A program made the translations under genes and the position numbers. The notes beneath the pieces are model-generated. The model saw only the letters and a program-made list of their open reading frames with translations, did no database searches and was not told the origin of the DNA. A stretch of DNA of 36,703 bases from Candidatus Altarchaeum sp. (GTDB taxonomy: Archaea; Altiarchaeota; Altiarchaeia; Altiarchaeales; Altiarchaeaceae): contig JAGTWP010000002.1 of the NCBI GenBank assembly GCA_018260755.1, positions 1 to 36,703 of the forward strand, given 5' to 3'. Every line of letters begins with the position of its first letter. Position 1 is the stretch's first letter. Of this stretch, positions 26,795-36,589 are shown piece by piece.

Positions 26795-28075
26795 TCATAA
26801 AATTTTTAAAATTTTTTCTGCCACCTCAATGGCATCCCTTCCGAAAACCCTGAGCATTGCTTCCTTCCCAAAGCCACCTTTATCATAAATGAGCTCCGCT
26901 TTTGGATTTTTTGTTAAGGCATTTTCAATTCCAAATTCCATTGTCTTTCCTTCCATTAACTTATTTTCCTTTGGTTCTGCATTTCTGTCAAAGTCCGAAA
27001 TTTCAAATTCCAAATTTTTAAATTTTTCCAAATTTTCCTCGCTGAATTTTACATTTATTACCGCTCTGTTGTTGGTTTTTGAATATTTCATGTAAGCAGA
27101 TAATGCCCTCGCCAAATGATGCTCGCCCCCAAATTCAACATCCCCTATTGCTTTCAGTTTTTTATCAAGTCCGTCATAAAAAATCCTTCCGGAAAATTCC
27201 CCAATATCAAATATATCCTCGGAAAAATTTGTTATTTGTGCGATATTTATTCCAACTTCAGGACAAATTTTATCGAGGTTTCTACCTTTATTTAAAATTT
27301 TTAATGCCTGCCTTATATTTTCCTTAACAACATCTTTTTCAACTTCAAAGAAAGGATTTAAAATTGCCATTTTCAAACCATCATTTATTGAGTGTTTTAT
27401 TGATTCGTAAGTAAAAATTTTTGCCTTTTTTATTGCCTCAAACATTTCATAGTTTTGTGCCAAATAGCAGGTTATTGCAGATGAAAATGTGCATCCAGAA
27501 CCGTGTGTTTTGAGCGGAATTTTGTCAAATTTCAAAATTTCAAATTTGTTGTTGTAATAAATTAAGTCCTCTCCTTCATCCTTTATCACACAATTTCCGA
27601 TAATTTCTGCTGCTTTCTTTTTATCATCAGGGTTTTTGATTTCAATTCCGCTCAAAATTTCTGCTTCTTTTAGATTAGGTGTTGTTAATTTTGAAATTTT
27701 TGAAAGTTGTTTTAAAGAGTTGAGCAAGCATTCATCATAAAATTTGAAACCTGTTGTTGAAATTAAAATTGTATCTAAAATAGGGGAACAACCGTATTCT
27801 TTCATTTTTTTATAAATCGCATTACAAATTTTTCCATTGCCAATCAGTCCAATTTTCACTTCATCTGGCTTTAATTCCATTGCAGCATCTATTTGTTGTT
27901 CAATAAATTTTGTGTCTAAAAATTGGACGTTGTAAATTTTTGAGGTATTTTGTGCTGTAACTGCGGTTATTACATTAGTTCCGTAAATTCCCAATGCACT
28001 GAATACCTTTAAGTCCTGCTGAATTCCAGCGCCGCTTATGCTATCGCTTCCGGCAATTGTAAGGCAAGTTTTCAC
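26795..28075 (-). CDS. thiDN: Bifunctional HMP(-P) kinase / thiamine-phosphate synthase ThiDN
   Basis: TIAGSDSISGAGIQQDLKVFSALG, GSGCTFSSAI (ThiD); C-terminal ThiN domain ...DKGGFGKEAMLRVFGRDAIEV. Confidence 0.93.
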   Translation of the reverse strand: MKTCLTIAGSDSISGAGIQQDLKVFSALGIYGTNVITAVTAQNTSKIYNVQFLDTKFIEQQIDAAMELKPDEVKIGLIGNGKICNAIYKKMKEYGCSPILDTILISTTGFKFYDECLLNSLKQLSKISKLTTPNLKEAEILSGIEIKNPDDKKKAAEIIGNCVIKDEGEDLIYYNNKFEILKFDKIPLKTHGSGCTFSSAITCYLAQNYEMFEAIKKAKIFTYESIKHSINDGLKMAILNPFFEVEKDVVKENIRQALKILNKGRNLDKICPEVGINIAQITNFSEDIFDIGEFSGRIFYDGLDKKLKAIGDVEFGGEHHLARALSAYMKYSKTNNRAVINVKFSEENLEKFKNLEFEISDFDRNAEPKENKLMEGKTMEFGIENALTKNPKAELIYDKGGFGKEAMLRVFGRDAIEVAEKILKIL

Positions 28076-28148
28076 TCTTTTAAATTTTTAGGTTAATTTT
28101 AAATTTATTAATTAAATTTATTAATTAAATTTCAATCAAATTTTTAAA

Positions 28149-29405
28149 ATGTCAAAAATAAAAGTCGGTGTTATAGGGATCGGAACAATAGGACACAGAG
28201 TTACTGCTTATGGTGCAAGACAAAAAGACATGGAAATTTGCGGTGTTTCCAAAACAACCCCCGATGATGTATATAATATAACTGCAATGCTGTGGAAATC
28301 CGGAATTCCTGTTTATGCTTCATCAAGAATCGGAAAGGATGGTTTAAACAAATCGCTTGAAGAATTCAGGACTTATTTTAATAAGGTAAAAGATAAAGAA
28401 AAAATTTACGGTGATGTCAATGAATTGGTTCCCGGAACTATTGCGGATTTGGTTAACGAAAGTGATGTCATTGTTGATGCCTCAGCAGGAACTATAAACA
28501 AGACAAGTGTTCCAGAATATAACAAGAAAGAATTTTACATCCCGCATAACGAAAGAGCAGGCAAGAAAGTTAAGGTTATCTTTCAGGGCGGTGAGAAATC
28601 GGATATTGGGAAAATTTCATTCAATGCGGCTGTAAATTATGATGAAGCAATAGAAGTAGGAAGAAGCGATGAACCATACATCAGGCAGGTTTCATGTAAT
28701 ACAACGGCACTTTCAAGAATTTTGTACATCTTTCTTGAAAATTATACAATAAACAGAGTTTATGTTGTAATTGTTAGGCGTTCAACCGACCCAGGAGAGG
28801 AAAGCAAGAACATACTTAATGATATTTATATCGGAGAGCATTTGCCTTCACATCATGGACCTGATGTTGAAGAAGTATTTAAGAACTATAAAAATTTTAA
28901 AAATTTAATTGACCAACAAATTTTGACAAGTGCGATAAAGGTAACAACCGACCAGATGCATATTCATGATATAACACTTACAGTTCCAGTATCCGCTCCT
29001 TACAGCGAAGAAAATTGTCCAACAAAAGAAAAATTTATTGAAATCTGCAAAAATTCAATATTAAAGAATCGTATATCTCTTGAGGACAAAGTAATACACA
29101 CCTCCCGACTGAGAGAATTTGCGAGGCGAAAGGAAAGAATGCTTCATATAAACAATAAAATTTTCCCGAACTGCGGAGATATGTTTGCAGTTACTGTCGG
29201 ATTAAATTCTTATGCATTTATAAGAAGAACAACCATGTATGGAAATAAGTCGATTCATTTAAAACTTCAGACAGCAGTTCATCAGGAGGCAATTGTAATT
29301 CCCGATACGATTGATGCAATAAGAGCATTATGCTATGATAAATTACAGGTTTCAAGGGATGATTCAATAAGAATGACAGATGAAAGTTTGGGGATGAACG
29401 AATAA
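28149..29405 (+). CDS. gap: Archaeal type II glyceraldehyde-3-phosphate dehydrogenase
   Basis: KVGVIGIGTIGHRVT, FQGGEK, VSCNTTALSRILY, LPSHHGPDVEEV, AVHQEAIVIPDTIDAIRAL. Confidence 0.9.
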   Translation: MSKIKVGVIGIGTIGHRVTAYGARQKDMEICGVSKTTPDDVYNITAMLWKSGIPVYASSRIGKDGLNKSLEEFRTYFNKVKDKEKIYGDVNELVPGTIADLVNESDVIVDASAGTINKTSVPEYNKKEFYIPHNERAGKKVKVIFQGGEKSDIGKISFNAAVNYDEAIEVGRSDEPYIRQVSCNTTALSRILYIFLENYTINRVYVVIVRRSTDPGEESKNILNDIYIGEHLPSHHGPDVEEVFKNYKNFKNLIDQQILTSAIKVTTDQMHIHDITLTVPVSAPYSEENCPTKEKFIEICKNSILKNRISLEDKVIHTSRLREFARRKERMLHINNKIFPNCGDMFAVTVGLNSYAFIRRTTMYGNKSIHLKLQTAVHQEAIVIPDTIDAIRALCYDKLQVSRDDSIRMTDESLGMNE

Positions 29406-29460
29406 TAAATTTAACAGCAATATATAAATGTAGAAACGGGTTTGGGTATCGCGATGTTGT

Positions 29461-29529
29461 TTTTTTTGGCTTTTTATAACAATGCCCCTTGTTATCGCAA
29501 TCGGAAATTTTATACCTTGTGCCAAAAAA
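29461..29529. other. Nested inverted-repeat structure 3' of gap (candidate structured RNA or terminator)
   Basis: TTTTTTGGC (29462-29470) pairs with GCCAAAAAA (29521-29529); inside it ATAACAA-TGCCCC-TTGTTAT (29476-29495). Confidence 0.45.
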
Positions 29530-29624
29530 TAAAACAAAATTTTCCAAATGTTTCCGTTCTGCTGAAGGAGCAAATTAAAATTTAATATTTCAACTGTAAT
29601 TTTTTTTATATCCAATATCTAAAA

Positions 29625-29750
29625 ATGGAAAAAGGGAATAAAAAAGAACCAATATATGAAAAACTTGTTCCAGGTGAGATTTTGATAGGTTATATACCAT
29701 ATAAAAGGGAACACATTTTTGCTCTTATAATCAAAAATCCAAATTTATAA
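29625..29750 (+). CDS. Short hypothetical ORF (41 aa)
   Basis: Not in track: MEKGNKKEPIYEKLVPGEILIGYIPYKREHIFALIIKNPNL*. Confidence 0.3.
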   Translation: MEKGNKKEPIYEKLVPGEILIGYIPYKREHIFALIIKNPNL

Positions 29751-29761
29751 AGCATCCAAAT

Positions 29762-30841
29762 TTATAAACCCTTTACAAATTTTCCTTCAAGCATAATCTT
29801 GCTCACATCACTACTTTTACATCTATTTACCAAACTCGTTATTAAATTTTTACTGTGTCTTAAATTTAGACCATTTTTATTGATAAATATAATGTCAGCA
29901 ACTTTTCCTTTGTCTATGATTCCAGCGTTTAAATTTAACGCTTTTGCAGGATTTATTGTCACTGCTTTTAAAATTTCTTTTGGTTCAACAAAGTCATGGA
30001 GGGATGATATTTTGTAAGCGAATTCCATTTCTGCCCATAAATCAGGAGAGTTCAGCATCACATTATCTGTTCCCAGACAAACATTAATTTTTGCATCTGT
30101 CAATTGCCTTAAATTTGGAATTCCACATTTAAGAATAGCATTGCTTCTCGGACATAAAACAATTGTTATTTTGTTCCTTCCTGCGGCTTTAATTTGTTCT
30201 TCACTCGGATTTAAAAAATGAATAATCATATCGGGCAAAATTTTTAAGTTGAACACTTCTGAAATTTCATCTTTTGCTTCACCGGCATGCACCGCAAATA
30301 TTTTTTTATGCGTTTTGATGTATTTCAGCCCTTCTTCGTAGGTCTCAAAATTTTTCAGATTATATAAATTTAATCCGAGCCCGTCAACATAATCCAGGTC
30401 ATCAATCTGGACATCCCGTGCTAAAATTTTTGCTTTTATCTGAATATTTTTTATACTCTTTTTTAATTGCTCAACCCCGTTCATTCCGAATTCCCTGAAA
30501 TCAACAAAGGTTGAAATTCCCGAATCGAGCATTTGTAAGCATGAGTCCTTCATTGCATCCGAAATTTCCCGCTGGCTCGCCTTTTTATAAAATTTCCACT
30601 TGCTTCCGTTCTTTCCGCAGCACTCTTTCGCATTTAAATTTTGAACCGCGTCTTTTGCAAATGAGTCGCCGATGTGTGTATGTGTGTTTATTAACGAAGG
30701 CATAACCACAAAATTTTTAAAGTCCGCACCATCACTAACATAACCTTCATTACACTCTGAAATTTTTCCATTTTCTATTACCAAATTTCCTTCTTCAATA
30801 ATTTCAAAATTTTTGTCAAGAAAGGAACAATTAATGAGCAT
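29762..30841 (-). CDS. Amidohydrolase family protein (cytosine deaminase/Atz-Trz-like)
   Basis: PSLINTHTHIGDS, FAVHAGEAKDE, IVLCPRSNAI, CLGTDNVMLNSPDLWAEMEF. Confidence 0.88.
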   Translation of the reverse strand: MLINCSFLDKNFEIIEEGNLVIENGKISECNEGYVSDGADFKNFVVMPSLINTHTHIGDSFAKDAVQNLNAKECCGKNGSKWKFYKKASQREISDAMKDSCLQMLDSGISTFVDFREFGMNGVEQLKKSIKNIQIKAKILARDVQIDDLDYVDGLGLNLYNLKNFETYEEGLKYIKTHKKIFAVHAGEAKDEISEVFNLKILPDMIIHFLNPSEEQIKAAGRNKITIVLCPRSNAILKCGIPNLRQLTDAKINVCLGTDNVMLNSPDLWAEMEFAYKISSLHDFVEPKEILKAVTINPAKALNLNAGIIDKGKVADIIFINKNGLNLRHSKNLITSLVNRCKSSDVSKIMLEGKFVKGL

Positions 30842-30943
30842 TTTTATTAAATTTATAAATTTTATTGAATAAATTTTGCCTTTGAGACATCCGCTTATTA
30901 TTTCACATTTCTTATTTCTATTTCTTATTTCTATTTCTCATTT

Positions 30944-31458
30944 CTATTTCTCATTTGGCGGATCAAGAGATATACCTGAATTTTGCATAAAGAAGACGCC
31001 TATGATAACCTCCTCTATCAGGTTGTCTATAATAACAAATTCAGGATTATTTACAGAAAAGCCACCTATTTTTATTTCTTTAAATCTGGCTTTTTCTCAT
31101 TTTACTTTACTGCCATCTGCCAAAATGGGATTAAAAATTAGTATTTGTTTAGATAATTGGATTTTACTGAAAACTACAGGTTTTCAATCTTTAAAAATTT
31201 ATGAAATTTTTAAATTACCTCGTCATATTTGATTTTATAGTTATTTTCAAAACCCAGAGTTTTGAAAATCTCCGAGCAACAGCGAGGTGATTTTTTCACA
31301 CTTTTCACACTTAATTTTTTAAGTAGCAAAACAAATACAAAAATTATTCTTTCAGAATGATAATACATTATATTCACACCTTCACCGCTTTTAAATTGTC
31401 TTCTGATATAATTCCTCCCTGCTCCACTGTCAAATAGTGCCAGAAGATTTTGGCTCAT
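30944..31458 (-). pseudogene. Retropepsin-like (clan AA) aspartic protease gene, interrupted by element B' and carrying an in-frame stop
   Basis: With the element removed: MSQNLLALFDSGAGRNYIRRQFKSGEGVNIMYYHSERIIFNPILADGSKVK*EKARFKEIKIGGFSVNNPEFVIIDNLIEEVIIGVFFMQNSGISLDPPNEK*; LFDSGA and ADGSKV motifs. Confidence 0.75.
31141..31338. mobile_element. Element B': non-coding inverted-repeat element with perfect 8-bp TSD
   Basis: Starts GTATTTGTTTAGATAATTGG, ends AAGTAGCAAAACAAATAC; flanked by AAAAATTA at 31133-31140 and 31339-31346; near-identical to element B over most of its length. Confidence 0.88.
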
Positions 31459-31550
31459 ATTTCTTAAGGAGTGATTAATTATATTTGTTATAAATTATAT
31501 TTGAAATGAAAACGAAAATTTTTAATATTTTAAATTTTTGTAGGTTATTT

Positions 31551-33194
31551 TCATTCTTTATAGCATTCAATGATTTCCTTTTTCGGAACATAAACATCTT
31601 GAACCGCATAATTCTCAAACGAAACCGAATAATAATTCGCAAATGCCTCTTTTATTTCGTCATTTGCTTCTCCCTTAACTTTAACATAGTATGTCCTTCC
31701 AATGTGATTTCTGACAATTTCTCCGTCTTTAACAACAATTTTTCCATCCTTTATTACATACTTTGCCGATGAGAATGAATTAGCAATATTATTTTCATCA
31801 AATTTATAAATTGCTATATCCGCATCTGCTCCTATTCCGAGATGTCCTTTATTTTTTAATCCCATAATTTTAGCAGTTGCTGCTCTTGTAATTGTTGCTA
31901 TTTCCTGCAAGGTATATTCTCTGTCAAGATCTACTAATGTTGTTTTTTCTTTTGCTTTTGCGTTTATTTTATTAAGCATTTCGTCTCTTTTCTTTTTGCT
32001 CATTAAATATTCAACAACATTCGGATAATAATAAAACGGACCGGCATTAGGGTGATCTGTTGTAAGGCAAACCTTGAACGGATCTTTAATTAGCAGTAAA
32101 ATTTCCAGTCCGATTGCCCACTGAATCGCATTTACGGCATTATTTTCTTTAAATACATAAGGAACAATTCCAGCCCCTGTTTCCATTTCAGCATCAACAT
32201 TCGCCCATTTATTTTGATGCGAAAGCTTATAAACAGTATGCTGCCACGGTCCATCTGCTGTCATCGTTGTTGCAGGTCCAAAAATAACCTGACCTACATC
32301 AACGGTTACATTATCGCAGGAATTAATTTTGTTTGAAATTTCGCTTGCCGCAGATGCAAAGCTTGCCCAACCATCACCTGCATAAGAATTGAACTGAATG
32401 TGGGTTATGTGAATCGGCTCGCCTTTGAGCGCATCAATGGTTTCCAAAGTTGTTTTGAAATTTCCGGGAGAACCGAGATTGTTGCAATGAACATGAATTG
32501 CATGAGGCAAATTTAATTCTCTTCTGACTTTTGCCAGATTTTGTAAAATTTCCCTCGGAGTTACTCCGTAATTTATTACCGGATCATCTAAACTATTCAC
32601 ATTCTTTCCCCATTTCCAGTTCTCAACACCACCGGGATTTACTATTTTTATTGCATATCCCTTTGTCGCATTAAGCAAAAAGCCAACATAATTTTTTAAT
32701 CCGTCAAAATTATTGTTTTTGATATTATCAAGCACAAAATGATTGCTCCCCATCACAATGTAAGCAGTTTTATCAATTAGCGGAATATCATTAAGTTCTT
32801 CGTGTGTATGTCGTGTTGCTATCGGAGGACTTGCTGCTTCTGCAACAAATGTATAACCGAGTTTGGCATATCTGTATCCTGTAACAAAGGTAGTCGGGAT
32901 TGTATAGCCTGTTCCGCTTCGTGTGATTTTTGTTTTGCGGACAACATCTTTACGATGGTCATCAGGACACATAACTCTTGCCTTTGTTACTTTTGGTCCT
33001 GCAATATGAGCATGTATGTCAACACCTCCGGGCATTACGATCATTCCTTTCGCATCAATAATAATATCCTCATTATTATTTCTTTCATTCATTGGTTCTT
33101 CAACGACCTTTCCATTTTCAATATAAATATCTATTATTTCTCCGTCAATCTTATTTATGGGGTCATAGACCTTTCCGCCTTTTATTATCATCAT
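31551..33194 (-). CDS. fwdA: Formylmethanofuran dehydrogenase subunit A
   Basis: 547 aa; VMPGGVDIHAHIAGPKV, HAIHVHCNNLG, TTDHPNAGPF. Confidence 0.95.
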   Translation of the reverse strand: MMIIKGGKVYDPINKIDGEIIDIYIENGKVVEEPMNERNNNEDIIIDAKGMIVMPGGVDIHAHIAGPKVTKARVMCPDDHRKDVVRKTKITRSGTGYTIPTTFVTGYRYAKLGYTFVAEAASPPIATRHTHEELNDIPLIDKTAYIVMGSNHFVLDNIKNNNFDGLKNYVGFLLNATKGYAIKIVNPGGVENWKWGKNVNSLDDPVINYGVTPREILQNLAKVRRELNLPHAIHVHCNNLGSPGNFKTTLETIDALKGEPIHITHIQFNSYAGDGWASFASAASEISNKINSCDNVTVDVGQVIFGPATTMTADGPWQHTVYKLSHQNKWANVDAEMETGAGIVPYVFKENNAVNAIQWAIGLEILLLIKDPFKVCLTTDHPNAGPFYYYPNVVEYLMSKKKRDEMLNKINAKAKEKTTLVDLDREYTLQEIATITRAATAKIMGLKNKGHLGIGADADIAIYKFDENNIANSFSSAKYVIKDGKIVVKDGEIVRNHIGRTYYVKVKGEANDEIKEAFANYYSVSFENYAVQDVYVPKKEIIECYKE

Positions 33195-33235
33195 TTTGGT
33201 AAAATTTTAATGAAATTTTAAAAAATTTTAAATTT

Positions 33236-34531
33236 TTATTGCTCTTTCATTTTTTCTTTTAGTCGTTCAATTATTCGTTCCAAAATTTCCCTGTCCGGAG
33301 GAAATTCCGAATTCACAACCTTTTTTAGTCGTAACGGAATTCCATCCATTCTGTAGGCAGTTCCTTCCGCTTCTATGCCAGCAGTCGCACAGGGAATAAC
33401 AACCTCGGAAATTAATGCCGTAAGGGAAAATTTCGGGTCAATAGTTATTACAGGAATACCTGCAAGATGCCTTGCGGCTTCATTGGGAAAATGGGCAACA
33501 GGATCTGTCGCTACAATCAATGCGGCATCGCATTCTTTTCTTACTAACATTTGCGTTGCAGAAAATTCTCCCGGATTGTATCTTGGATATTGTAATGCAA
33601 AATTTATGGAGAAAGGATAACCTGACTGCCAGCCCCATACATGTACTGCCCCGGCTACATTATAATGCCCGAGCATAGGAATAATAGAAAATTTAGTCCA
33701 TTCGTTCAAATCCTTAACAAGAGAAATGGCGTTATCAGTATTTAATTCCTTTCCAAACGACTGAGTTAAACCCATCCCGTAAAACACAACGCCATATTTT
33801 GCATTTTTCATCCGGTTTGTTAAATTTTCAAGGTCTTCCTTTTTTACTCCTGTAATTTCTTCAACATTGTCCGGAATTCCCTGCCCTTTAATTGCCGCCC
33901 TTATTATTGAAATTAATTCATAATCCTTTCCATGAGAAATTTTTATAAATTTATCTGATTTTTTTGCTGTACTGGTTTCTCTCATATCTATTGTTACAAT
34001 GTATCTTTTGCTTCTGTCGCTCCACATTCCTTTTGCAGCCCCTGAATATCTGTTAAAGAACCTCGGATGTGCTTCAATCGGATTGCATCCCCAGAATATA
34101 ACCATATCAGCTCTGTTCTTTATTTCTCCCAATGTTGCGGTTGTTTGTCCGACACTCTGCAATGCCATTATACTGGGGCCGTGACAGACCGAAGGTAACT
34201 GGTCAATTGTTGCCCCTATTAATTCTGCAAGTTCCAATGCCTTACTTTGTGCCTCGCATTCTGTTGTTGATAATCCGAATATTAAAGGATAATTTGCATT
34301 TTTTAAAATTTCAGCAGCTTTATCTATCGCTTCATCTATTGAAACATCAACTAAATTTCCTTCTTTTTTGAGCATCGGGCTTTTTACTGCATTGACATGA
34401 TGTTTCATAAATTTTGTAATGGAGATTCCACAGCCATTCTTAACGCTTTTTATCTCGTTATTTTCAACATTTACGATTATGTCATCGCATAGAGATCCGC
34501 AAAACGGGCACGGAACATTTTTTATTTCCAT
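33236..34531 (-). CDS. fwdB: Formylmethanofuran dehydrogenase subunit B
   Basis: PCPFCGSLCDDI, SVCHGPSIMALQSVGQTTATLGEIKNRADMVIFWGCNPIEAHPR. Confidence 0.95.
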   Translation of the reverse strand: MEIKNVPCPFCGSLCDDIIVNVENNEIKSVKNGCGISITKFMKHHVNAVKSPMLKKEGNLVDVSIDEAIDKAAEILKNANYPLIFGLSTTECEAQSKALELAELIGATIDQLPSVCHGPSIMALQSVGQTTATLGEIKNRADMVIFWGCNPIEAHPRFFNRYSGAAKGMWSDRSKRYIVTIDMRETSTAKKSDKFIKISHGKDYELISIIRAAIKGQGIPDNVEEITGVKKEDLENLTNRMKNAKYGVVFYGMGLTQSFGKELNTDNAISLVKDLNEWTKFSIIPMLGHYNVAGAVHVWGWQSGYPFSINFALQYPRYNPGEFSATQMLVRKECDAALIVATDPVAHFPNEAARHLAGIPVITIDPKFSLTALISEVVIPCATAGIEAEGTAYRMDGIPLRLKKVVNSEFPPDREILERIIERLKEKMKEQ

Positions 34532-34532
34532 T

Positions 34533-34898
34533 TTATTTTAATTTTTGTATAATTTCTTTGACATTTAAGATATTTTCATCTGTTTTTAAAATTTCCACCT
34601 CAATTCCCTTAAAATCGGGCATACCTGTCCCACCGGTATTCCCGCCTATAAGTATATTTGCCCAGGGTCCCATAGGAATAAGCAAATTTCCTTCGTCAAT
34701 CACAACTTTACCGCATTTAACAACGACCTCTCCATAAGATGTTTTTGCTTTGAGCAAATCACCTTCTTTCAGGTTAAATTTTGCCATGTCATTTTCATTG
34801 AGAAATGCAATTGCGCAGGCATCCTGGTAACTTTGAGAAAGTTTGCTTTCTTCCATTGTCATACCCTGTTTTAGAGTTCTTGCAGTTATAAGTTTCAT
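34533..34898 (-). CDS. fwdD: Formylmethanofuran dehydrogenase subunit D (molybdopterin dinucleotide-binding)
   Basis: MKLITARTLKQGMTMEESKLSQSYQDACAIAFLNENDMAKFNLKEGDLLKAKTSYGEVVVK. Confidence 0.9.
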   Translation of the reverse strand: MKLITARTLKQGMTMEESKLSQSYQDACAIAFLNENDMAKFNLKEGDLLKAKTSYGEVVVKCGKVVIDEGNLLIPMGPWANILIGGNTGGTGMPDFKGIEVEILKTDENILNVKEIIQKLK

Positions 34899-34984
34899 CC
34901 TTGTAAATTTTTTGATTTTATTGGTTTTATAATTTATAATTTTATTATTAATTACAGAATTTGATTATTAATTATTAATGTTAA

Positions 34985-35040
34985 TAAAAATTATTAAAAT
35001 TTTAATGCAAAATTTTAATGCAAAATTTTAATGCAATATT
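34985..35040. repeat. 15-bp tandem repeat (AAAATTTTAATGCAA)
   Basis: Three successive 'aaaattttaatgc' units downstream of the ATPase and upstream of fwdD. Confidence 0.85.
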
Positions 35041-35062
35041 ATTGTGGAGGCAATAAATTAAT

Positions 35063-36568
35063 TTAAATCAAAAGCCAGTACTTCAATGGTAATTTGACAA
35101 ATTTATCATCAACCAATTCAAGTTCATCACTGCCGATGATTATTCCATAAGAAAAATTTTTTATCTTTTTAGCAGTATCTTTTATCTGTTTTATGCCATA
35201 GTTTTCTTTATTAAAGCCTATTTCGATAACAATCTCTTTGTCTTCGTTTTTTAAAATAAAGTCTGCACCTTTTTTTGAAGAATCATACATAAATTCAATC
35301 CTCGGACATAATTTTTTGAAGTCCCGAATAAATATCATAGAGCAATAATCCTCAAGTATTTTACCTTTAATCTCTACGGGATAGACGCCTCTTAATATGC
35401 CTGAACGCAACGATGGTGAAATGAACAAATATTTCGGAGGCTTCCTTATTTTTGTATATTTCCCGCCGTAACTTCTGATTTTCATTAGAATTCCACTTAT
35501 AACTAAAACATCTAATAGCGATGTTAATGTACGATGATTAATTTCCAAAGAACTACATAAATTTCCATAATTTATCGTGTCCGAATTTGCTAAAAGATAA
35601 AGCAAATCATTTATTTTTGACAACGTTTCCGAATTAAATTTTTTAAGTATCAGAATGTCTTTGTTGATTAACTTCTCAATGACATTTTGGATTGTCTCAT
35701 AAATTTTTTGTTTAGTCATTTTTGTTTTCAGTGTAAAAGGAAATCCGCCAATATCTAAAAATTCTTCTTCAATTCCTAAAGGCAAGGTGGCAAAAAAACT
35801 GTTTGCCATTGACAACGAGGAATTAAGCAGAGCATATAATTCCTTGGCATTTTCGCTTTTTAATATCGCAGTTGACAATAAGTAAGAAAAATTTTTTACT
35901 GGAAATTTGTTTTCTTTCAACATTAGGTATTCCGTAAATTTGAGGGGATAAAGTTCTTCAAGATGTGCCCTTCTGGCTAGGTCGGGATTTATCTTGATAT
36001 TTAAAGCAGAAGATCCGGTAGCAATAACTAAAATATTTTTGTGCCCTTTGGTTCTGTCAAAAAGGGTTTTTAAAAAAAGCCCCCATTGTTTGTCATAATG
36101 AACTTCATCCAGCAAAATTAAAAGTTTTTTGTTTAATGTCTCAAATCTGAATCCTTTTATTTCCTCATAAAGGCCAAAGAAGTCATTTAAAGTAATGCCT
36201 TGTAAATGCAGCCGGCTTACATCAAGATAAATTTTCTCATAGTCCTCTGTAAATATTTTTTGATATCCTTCACTTATTTTTACGAATTTCCTAGCATAAA
36301 AAATCTGGGCGAATAGCGTTGTTTTCCCAACACCTCTAATACCTGACAAAAGATTGATTTTTTCTAATTCCTCAATATTATTATTTAGGAAGTTTTCCAA
36401 AAGGGTTGCGTAATGAGAAAAAATATAACGGGTTGGCAGCAAGTTGTTGTTTTCATCATAAATATATCCCAAAAGAAAGTTATCAAGCTCCGTTGTCCAC
36501 AACCTATAAAATTTATCTAATTTCTCTGATTTTATATTGTTCATTTTACTTAATTTTATATTGTTCAT
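35063..36568 (-). CDS. AAA_14/DUF4143-type ATPase
   Basis: Walker A SGIRGVGKTTLFAQI, Walker B KLLILLDEVHYDKQW, IATGSSALNI, C-terminal EIKGKILEDYCSMIF...DFILKNEDKEIVIEIGFNKENYGIKQI nuclease-like segment. Confidence 0.85.
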   Translation of the reverse strand: MNNIKLSKMNNIKSEKLDKFYRLWTTELDNFLLGYIYDENNNLLPTRYIFSHYATLLENFLNNNIEELEKINLLSGIRGVGKTTLFAQIFYARKFVKISEGYQKIFTEDYEKIYLDVSRLHLQGITLNDFFGLYEEIKGFRFETLNKKLLILLDEVHYDKQWGLFLKTLFDRTKGHKNILVIATGSSALNIKINPDLARRAHLEELYPLKFTEYLMLKENKFPVKNFSYLLSTAILKSENAKELYALLNSSLSMANSFFATLPLGIEEEFLDIGGFPFTLKTKMTKQKIYETIQNVIEKLINKDILILKKFNSETLSKINDLLYLLANSDTINYGNLCSSLEINHRTLTSLLDVLVISGILMKIRSYGGKYTKIRKPPKYLFISPSLRSGILRGVYPVEIKGKILEDYCSMIFIRDFKKLCPRIEFMYDSSKKGADFILKNEDKEIVIEIGFNKENYGIKQIKDTAKKIKNFSYGIIIGSDELELVDDKFVKLPLKYWLLI

Positions 36569-36589
36569 TTTACTTATTTTATTTGTATT

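Noticed and set aside
29364-29615. Minus-strand ORFs in the gap-amidohydrolase spacer
   Set aside because: Overlap the 3' end of gap and the palindromic structure; no recognisable domain.
31210-31458. 82-aa minus-strand ORF as a complete gene
   Set aside because: Chimera of the protease N-terminal part and element B'; the true gene is interrupted.
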